Positions 56,976-64,000 of a stretch of DNA of 64,000 nt are shown here, in pieces (position 1 is the first letter of the stretch; the number at the start of each line of letters is the position of its first letter). The DNA lies in assembly GCA_001931875.2 (NCBI GenBank), contig MSJH02000840.1, positions 186,001 through 250,000 of the forward strand. The letters run 5' to 3'. The notes under the pieces were generated by a model. The model ran no database searches, had not been told where the DNA came from, and saw only the letters and a program-made list of their open reading frames with translations. A program made the position numbers and the translations under genes. The DNA is from Byssochlamys sp. IMV 00236. Lineage: Eukaryota; Ascomycota; Eurotiomycetes; Eurotiales; Thermoascaceae.

Positions 56976-59900
56976 TCATAGATCGTCCACTCCCCGGACT
57001 TGGACCTTCCGCTCGCCAACCGCCTTCTTGAGATTGCCAACGATCTCCTTGCGCCGCTGCGCTTTCGTCTTCCATTGCTCAGCCTGTTGGCGGCCGACCA
57101 CGTCGCCAGGCCCATTGACACTCCGCAGCATGCTTAGTCGAGACGACCCGTTAACGCTACCGCGGAAGTTCAAACCGTGAGCGGTGGTTTCGGGAGTGTG
57201 GTACATGCTCCGGCTGCCATCGTGCGATCCAGGAGTTGCGGGGAAGCGCCCGACGGTCTTCTTGGACGGGGTCACAAATGGGGAACCCTCACGACTGGCA
57301 GGAGGGCCAGAGACATCAAATCCGAGTTTCTTCAGCTGCGATTCAAGAAGATCAATATCGCCACTCTTGCTTTCGGCCATGCTCATCATGGTGGCAATGG
57401 TGGAAGTCACGGCCTCCACGGTCGGCTTCTTGACGGCCTGTCTTCGAGACAGGGGGGCATTAGCAGTGCCATCGGGACGGGGAGCATCAGCGATCTTGGC
57501 CCGGAGAAGCGAGATACCCTGCTCGAGATCGGCCAGCTTGGCCTGCAGAACCGTGGATGCCTTCCGAATGTCTTGCTGAAGGCTAGCCTGCTCAGCAGAC
57601 AACGGGGCAGAGAGCACTGCGACAGTGTCGTTATGGGCATCGAGAATCTTGCGGATACTGGCACATTGACCGCGCAGGATGAATATATCCTTGCCCAGCA
57701 GCTGCTGGCACTGCTCCAGCTTCTCCTCGACTCCGCGCAACCGTTGCTGCTCAAGGGACCCTTCCAATGCAGCCACGCACTCGTCGAAATTGTTTACGTG
57801 TGGGAGAAGAAGCTTCTCGTCCAAGATGGCAGCGGGGTCGTCTCCTTGCAGAATCGATATCCATTTCTGGGCGTCAGGCTCCTTGGAATTTTCCTGGTAA
57901 AGAAGGAACGAAGACAAAGACCGCGAGTTGATGCCAAGTGTGTCGATCATGGAATTGATATCCCGATACAATCTCTCGATTTGTCCGGGAATACCCGGCT
58001 TAGCTGTCTGTCCCATGTAGTCTTGATGAGGCACGAAGGGATCCAATGTAGGCGTCGGGGAGAGAGGACGGACAAGATCAGCACGGAGTCTCTCGTCCTC
58101 ATCATCCTCTTCGAGTTGTTGGGTTTCCTCATTCAGTCGCTGTTCCGCAGCAGCAACAGCTCTCTCCTGCTCCTCTTTGGCAACATCACTTGGCAGCGGT
58201 TCCAACTGTTTGCCACGAGAAGACTCAGCAAGTGCAGCCTTTCGCGTCGCAAGCGCGCTACCCGGAACACCACGCGCACTGGCTGACCGAGGAATTCCTG
58301 TTCGTGACCCAGGCCGTTTGGGGCTGGGTGATCTTGGAGTGCGCACAGGGCGAGGCGGAGGGATGGCAGGATTCGCGATTTCTCCGAACAAGGGCCGTGT
58401 GGTTTGCTGCTTCTGCTCTTCAGGCATCGAGATCTTGGTGAAGGCTCCACCAGCCAAGCTCTTGTCAGAAAGTCCACCAAACGAGCTCTCCGGAGACATC
58501 TTGAAACTGTCTACGGTTTTATCAGCCTGTTCGTCGGTTGGACTGATCCCGTGAGTGACTTCTTCTTCGCTCTCGTCGAATTCGGATTCGTCTGCTTCAG
58601 AGCCGTCTGGCAAGGGCACGGTTTCCTCCTTTGGTATCTCGCTCTTCTTTGGTGGAAGGAAGTCAGGCGGCAGGGGCGCATCTCCAGTTGGACCTTTACT
58701 CAGAGAAGGCGTCTTCTTCGGCTTTGGAAGGAAGTCTGGAGGCAGCGGTGCCTCTTCAGCCGGGCTTTGCGGAGGCGACTCTGATAGCTCAGGCTCGGCC
58801 GGCAATGGTGCCTCCTCTACTGCAGGCGGTATTTCCGTCTTCTTGGGTTTTGTGATGAAATCCGGAGGTAGCGGTGCATCTTCGATTGAGCTCTTAGACA
58901 CAATCGACGATGCGGACGTGTCGCCGGGGGCGTAAGGAGCCCTGCTCATAGCGTCCGGTGGCAAAGGAGATTCTTCGAGCCTGTTAGTAGGCGTAGCTTC
59001 CATGTCCGTCTTTTGCATATCTTTCTGGTCAACACCTGGAACGTGAGTCTTCTCAGAAGGAGTTGACGGAGGGCTCGTCTGCTGCTTAGGAATGTTTCCG
59101 AATAAACTAAAGGGGGGCGACTTAGTAGACGTGGGACTCGGCTCCTTTGGCGGTTGGCTTCCGAATAAAGATCCAGTAGAGGCAGAGGGCATTGTGCTTG
59201 TCTTTTCCGGCGCACCGAATGTTGGCGCCGCTGTTGGCGTCTTCTCCAGTTGTGGCACAGTGGGTTCAGATTCCATATCATCCATTGACTCTGTAGGCGG
59301 ACTCGGCTTGCTCGTGGCTGGTCCCAGCATGTTTTCAAAGGAGGATCCCATCGAGAACACGCTTGATCCCTGGTCCGGTTTCGGGGCATCATTCACAGCT
59401 GTACCGTCCCCTTTGAAACCTGATCCCAAGACAAAGCCGCCAGCACCCAATCCGAACGGACCCTTAGACTCTTCAGGCTTTGCTCCAAATATCGACTTCG
59501 TCTCTGTAGGTTGACCAAAACCAGACGGCTCTGTTGGCTTGCCAAATGGGTTTTCTCCTGTGGTCTTCGCAAACGGACTCTCTCCCGCTGCTTTTCCAAA
59601 TGGGCTTTCTCCTGCAGCCTTTGCAAAGGGGCTTTGTTGGGTAGGTTTCGATGCCCCAAGGCTGCCAAATCCGCCGGAATTTGCGAAGGAACTGAAACCA
59701 CCGCCGAGGGCGCCTGCTGGTGCGCTGGGTGTTGCTGGGGTCGCGGATGCAAAGGCACTGAATCCCTTTCCTGGAGTCGAAGGCTGACCGAAGGACGGCT
59801 GGCCGAAAGAGGGTTGACCAAAGGAGGGTTTACCAAAAGCCGAAGCGGAACTCTGCATTCCCCCAAAGCCAGACTGGCCAAACTGCGGTGTGCGATTCCC

Positions 59901-61770
59901 CAAAGCACTGGTGCTTCCAAAGCTCGGTGTAGCAGCGCCCATCGGGCTGGTGGAACCGAGAAGAGAACCGCCACTCAGAGCTGAAGGTTTCCCAAAGGGA
60001 GACTGGTGGTTCGCGCCTAAGCTAGAGGGGCTTCCGAACGAAGGAGCAGCAGGTTTTCCAAAAGGAGACGTCGTACCAGACGAGGGAAGGCCAAACACAG
60101 GTTGACAAAATGAGTTCTGTTGGAGCCGTTGAGTACCTGCGCCAAACGGTGAAGCAGCAGCAGCAGCAGCAGGAGGAGGAGCTGGGGTCTGTATCTGAGG
60201 TTGCGCCGGTGCCACGGTCGCTAGACCATGGTACGGTATCTTCTGGCGGACAGACTCTGCGTATACAAACCACCAAGAAAGCAGAATTCCATCGTTATTG
60301 AGGACTAAGATGTTTGGCAGCGGCGTCTCCGACTCCGGAATATCTTCACCCGCAATAGGCGACTGGACTTTTTCCGTGGCTGAGAGGTCGAGAGCAAGAC
60401 CAATCGTAGAGGTATCCTCCATCGTAGCATCCGTCATAGGTAGCGTTGCAGTTCTGGCATCGTTGGATATTACCGTTGTAGAGAACAGGCCCACCTGCTC
60501 ATCTGGCATGCCGGTGGCCAACGGTTGGTCAGCCCTGGTTACGAGACCGATATCAGTCGACGCGGTGGAAGATATTATCAAGGCCTCCTTCAGGTGCGGC
60601 TTGAAGTCCTTCAATCGCGCAATAAACTGGAAGGCAGGGCTCCGCTTGAGACCAAACGGCGAGCACAATTCTGGCAACTTCTGGAACAGATAAGGAGAGC
60701 CTTTCCTGCGCGTAACAATATAATAGTTTGAAGCAGGAATGCCGCCCATGTCGTCTTCCGCAGCAGAGGGTGTGTAGACGATAAAAAAAACATGGTTTTC
60801 GAGCCAGGATATGGCCGAAACTGCAAGTGAAGGATCAGTACCACTGCATCCAATATGAGTCGATTTGAGGCTAGGACTTACTGTGTTGGTCACCCTCTAA
60901 TTCTGGGGGCCGTGGAATCTCATCTTTCTTCTCTCCTTCGGGGGTCATCTGATATCCAGTGCCGTCTGCCAGTCCAGCAAGCAGCTGTTTACCCAGGTTA
61001 CTCCAGGAGACGCAGCTAACACCATTCTTCAATACCGGGCCTCCCGGGCCAGAGGCCAACGCGCCTGTCTTCAAATTGGCTATCGACAACTCGCCGTTCG
61101 TATTGACCAGGGCCACCAAGCTCGAGTGTGCCTCCGCCGCGGATGCAGGGTTCGGGACGAGGGTTCGAAGGGGCGTGCCGCCCATTCCAATGGATAACGC
61201 AGGTTGAGCATTGCTCTGCAGCAGAGACGACGTCTCGTAGACCAGTAACTGATCGGCCTTCTCAGTAGCCACGACCAGGGCACTTTCACCCGCCGCAAAG
61301 GCAACATGCGTCGGCCTCGCCGGAAGCGTGATTTTGGCTTGCGGCTGGAATGGCTTGGTTTTCACTTTTTCCAGCTTGTTGCCCTGCGCATCCTCCTCTG
61401 GCTGCTGTGCAGCTATCGCCTGTCTAACAGCGTCGGTTTTTGCGACGAACAAACCATCTGGTCCTCCACCGACCACTATCCCTCTAGTCGGAGCGACGGT
61501 CAAGAGTGAAGCTGTAGGGGATGGAAGAGCATCTTCTGGCCAAGGGTTGGGCAGCAGTCGGACTCTGCTGTCGCTTTCGACACCTTGGAAGCCAACTTCC
61601 TAAACAGAGCGCGTTAGCCTGCAAAAGAACTGCCGTGCGCACGCCATCCAGCGCGCATCCAAAGCTCTGCTCACCTCTGTAAACACTTCTGGCAGCTCAG
61701 GGCCCAATTCCGCAGGCACATTTCCGCCACCTCCCCCGCTGGGGGTGGCAGCTCCGAAGCTGAAAGCCAT
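56976..61770 (-). CDS. nup159: FG nucleoporin Nup159 (Nup214-like)
   Basis: Three exons on the minus strand: 61675-61770, 60882-61599 and 56976-60820, for 1552 aa. It is a cytoplasmic-face nucleoporin; in yeast it binds the RNA helicase Dbp5 through its N-terminal beta-propeller and anchors to Nup82/Nsp1 through its C terminus to drive mRNA export. Residues 1-~470 fit the propeller (LTVAPTRGIVVGGGPDGLFV; LPNILVLNNDGILLSWWFVY). Residues ~490-750 are FG repeats (SPFG, GFG, SFGQP) with short tandem duplications such as SFGQP three times and AGESPFGK units. A linker with PLPPDF-type repeats spans about 895-1015, followed by an acidic stretch. Helical coiled coils from about 1210 to 1430 match the Nup82-binding end. 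The GTGAGC and GTAAGT donors keep frame. It is divergent from the proteasome gene. Confidence 0.93.
58640..58900 (-). repeat. PLPPDF linker repeats in nup159
   Basis: Four spaced copies of (D/E)APLPPDF or APLPAEP-type motifs, three followed by PKK-type basic residues, in the linker between the FG and coiled-coil regions. Confidence 0.75.
59539..59640 (-). repeat. Tandem AGESPFGK-type FG repeats in nup159
   Basis: Successive ~10-residue units (AKAAGESPFGKAAGESPF and AKTTGENPFGK) are encoded by near-identical 30-bp blocks, indicating recent in-frame duplication in the FG domain. Confidence 0.7.
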
Positions 61771-62552
61771 CCTGAGCTTGTCGAAATCGGCAGAGATAGA
61801 ACGCGACCCTTCGCCTAGGGATCTGCGGCTCTTGGGAACATTGAGGACTGGAGACCCACGCGGAGGAGCAGCAGTAAAGGAGCGACGTGCTGGGGGACTC
61901 CGGTGAAGGAGCTGCCAGGTACGGTCAAAAATCTTGACGGCCTCCCTTGAGGCGGGAGAAGAAGCTAAGATGGCTAAAGGGTTCACAGACCAGTTGATAG
62001 CCGTCCCAGACGCCGTTTAGCGTGAGTGGGCACGGCAGTGGCTCGGGGGGGCGTGGTGTGGGTGTTAGGGAGGAAATCCCCAAGATCTAATTAAACAGCA
62101 CGGGCGTAGTCTTTCCGTAGTTTCACTGTTTCAGTGACTTTAGCATGATTCACTATGAAGGACTAAGAGAGAAAAGAGCTCCAGGTGGATTCAGTGGAGG
62201 CGCAAGAGCTGTGGGTGCCTGAATTCCTGGGTGTCTGCCTGACTGCCTGATGGAAACCCTGCCTTTCTGCCTTGTTGCCTTTGTGCCTTGCTAATCGGGC
62301 GTTGAATGTATGCCCTGTCAATAAGGCACCAACAAGGCACCGACAAGGCTGCCGGAGCTTCGTCACTCGCAGGCGAACGTCGTCCAGCTCCAGCTCCAGC
62401 TGTTCCTCCCAAGTCAAGATCCCCCACCGTCTCCTCTGCTTGCCAACCGCGACTCCTCCCTTCTCTCCCTTGGTATCATCCGCTTTCTCGTCTTCCAAAT
62501 CCTACATTTTCACTGTCGTCGCTCTGCCTGGCGCTGAGGCATCGCTGTCGCC
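61771..62552. promoter_or_regulatory. Divergent promoter region of nup159 and pup1
   Basis: 782 bp between start codons facing apart. It includes the inverted-repeat cluster at 62235-62355 listed separately, and a pyrimidine-rich leader just before pup1. I see no PACE-type proteasome box in either orientation. Confidence 0.5.
62235..62355. repeat. TGCCTT / AAGGCA repeat cluster and inverted repeat
   Basis: Six TGCCT units run from 62236 to 62290. An 11-bp direct repeat of AAGGCACC(A/G)AC-type follows at 62323-62355. The second block is a near reverse complement of the first, so the two could form a hairpin of about 18 bp with a ~30-nt loop. Confidence 0.65.
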
Positions 62553-63556
62553 ATGCCAGGTTTCGACTTCTCCAACTACAACCGCAACGCGGCGCTGCAC
62601 GCCAAGGGAGTGCCTCTACCCAAGGCCACCAGCACCGGTACCACGATCGTGGGGTGCATATACGACAATGGCGTTGTGGTATGTTGACTCCGTCATGCGG
62701 CGCGGCTGCGATGCGTGCCTGATATGGACCTCAAGACTGACGGTAATCCTAGATCGCAGCAGATACCAGAGCCACCAGTGGTCCTATAGTCGCGGATAAG
62801 GTATGAAACATGCGCTTGACGACCACGGAATCATTGCCATCCTTCTCCATTCCGACAGATATAGAGCACCGCTAACCAAGCTGTTCACACGTCTAGAACT
62901 GCGAGAAACTCCACTACATTACTCCCCAGATCTGGTGTGCCGGTGCCGGTACAGCTGCAGACACAGAATTCACGACCGCTCTCATCAGCTCCAACCTGGA
63001 GCTGCACTCCCTCTCGACGGGTCGACGACCACGCGTTGTTACCTGCATGACCATGCTGAAGCAACACCTCTTCCGATACCAAGGTCACATTGGCGCCTAC
63101 CTTGTCATCGCGGGCGTTGACCCTACCGGTGTCGGTCTCTACACAGTCCACGCTCACGGTTCGACGGACAAGCTACCATATGTGACTATGGGTTCGGGTT
63201 CTCTTGCTGCGATGTCCGTCTTCGAATCCACGTGGAAGCCCAATCTGAACCGCGATGAGGCTGTGGCTTTGTGTGCGGAGGCCATCAAGGCGGGTATCTT
63301 CAACGATCTCGGCTCCGGTAGCAACGTGGACGTGTGTGTTATCGACAAGGACAAGCCCACGAAGCTGCTGCGGAACTACCTCAAGCCGAACGAACGTGGC
63401 CAGAAGGAGCGCAGCTACCGCTTCCCCAAGGGAACCACAGCCTATCTCAACGAGAAGATCATCACGAAGGAGGATATCCGACGATATGTCACGGTGGAGG
63501 AGCTCTCCAGCGACGACCAACAAGCCGTTGCTGAGAAGATGGAGATCGATACATAG
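62553..63556 (+). CDS. pup1: 20S proteasome beta2 subunit (Pup1 type)
   Basis: Exons 62553-62678, 62753-62800 (48 nt) and 62897-63556 give 277 aa. The beta2 subunit carries the trypsin-like activity of the 20S core. A 29-residue propeptide ends in STG before the catalytic Thr (T30 of the precursor, TTIVG). D46 in IAADTRAT and K62 in NCEKLH match mature Asp17 and Lys33, the other active-site residues. The mature domain contains [19 protein letters not shown] and [14 protein letters not shown]. The C-terminal extension ([18 protein letters not shown] and on to the end) is the tail that wraps onto beta3 in this subunit. Exon 2 is short and exon 3 starts after a CTAAC branch site. Divergent from nup159. 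Confidence 0.95.
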
Positions 63557-64000
63557 CCTGTATTACCAACGAACTGTTAAATGATAATCTTGGAGATGAA
63601 ATCATACCCAATGCATTTCGATCTCTCTCTCTCTTGCTCTTATTGAATTCCTCTCTGTACTACATTCCCGCCCGATAAAGTGAAAGTTAAGAAAACATGT
63701 TTTCCTTTGACAGCATTCCTGGACACGGAGCGGCGCTGGAAGGAAAGACGGCTTCGAATTTTACGTATCACTATTGATGACTCTTAATCAATGCCGATGC
63801 TCAAGACGTCCATACCTTAGATATACGAGGCCCATTAGATGAAAAAAAAAAAAAATCACAGAAGAATACTACGTAGGGATAAGGAACGCAGTCTGCTGTA
63901 AAAGATTGATCGATCGCGGGATCGAAGTCATATATTTCGTTTTTTTTTTTTTCTTTTCTTTTCTAAAGTACCGGGTATCTACTATATATACATAATCTAA
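63557..64000. other. Right-end spacer after pup1
   Basis: The pup1 3' region with CT-rich sequence at 63620-63640, a poly(A) run at 63841-63855 and a poly(T) run near 63940-63951. No gene seen before the window ends. Confidence 0.5.

Noticed and set aside
57177..58286. 369-codon plus-strand open frame
   Set aside because: It lies fully antisense to the nup159 coiled-coil region and has no domain or start context; low-complexity Leu/Arg/Ser composition is typical of an antisense shadow.
59511..59984. 157-codon plus-strand frame with a repetitive Lys/Cys/Phe pattern
   Set aside because: Antisense of the FG repeats; its periodicity comes from the nup159 duplications.
62163..62498. 111-codon minus-strand frame in the nup159-pup1 spacer
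   Set aside because: Overlaps the repeat cluster and has no family features; more likely non-coding.

Overview
The window looks like an ordinary stretch of a filamentous ascomycete chromosome, most likely from Eurotiales and Aspergillus-like. Genes lie on both strands and are separated by about 0.1 to 2 kb. They are interrupted by short introns (mostly 50-120 bp) with GTAnGT-type donors and CTRAC-type branch points 10-25 nt before the acceptor. The protein set is ascomycete: Kar9, Mon1, Dop1, a Zn2Cys6 regulator, alternative oxidase, Gup1, and a BLM/Sgs1 RecQ helicase. I see no rRNA, tRNA, CRISPR array or recognisable transposon. I rebuilt exon structures by hand from splice signals, reading frame and family conservation; every rebuilt coding sequence closes in frame.

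Layout. 0.5-9.3 kb: a ThrE/DUF1212 membrane protein (Prm10-like), a DUF4246 protein with a possible Fe(II)/2-oxoglutarate oxygenase core, a metallo-beta-lactamase-fold protein with an altered metal motif, then 1.5 kb without a gene. 9.3-18.2 kb: Kar9, an unrecognised 509-aa protein, a 2-kb AT-rich spacer, and mitochondrial alternative oxidase. 19.6-29.2 kb: a five-exon acylphosphatase with tiny exons, Mon1, and, head to head with it, the Dop1/DopA trafficking protein of 1866 aa. 29.7-40.6 kb: a small mitochondrial inner-membrane protein, the SWR1-complex zinc-finger subunit Vps71, the MBOAT protein Gup1, and a 1559-aa RecQ helicase.

41-52 kb: a kelch/DUF4110 protein divergent from the helicase, a PLP-dependent group II decarboxylase, a nine-exon prolyl aminopeptidase, a coiled-coil protein that may be the inner-kinetochore subunit CENP-K/Sim4, a triple-KH RNA-binding protein, and a small ABM-like protein. 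53-63.6 kb: a Zn2Cys6 regulator, the FG nucleoporin Nup159, and, divergent from it, the proteasome beta2 subunit Pup1.

Most genes are housekeeping: membrane traffic (Mon1, Dop1), chromatin and genome maintenance (Vps71, RecQ, possible CENP-K), nuclear transport, spindle positioning, proteolysis and respiration. They do not form one pathway and nothing resembles a secondary-metabolite cluster. The more interesting signals are at fine scale: micro-exons, SxIP motifs in Kar9, short tandem protein repeats, a shared intergenic 9-mer, inverted repeats in promoters, and families of unknown function. I did not find a convincing undescribed multi-gene system.
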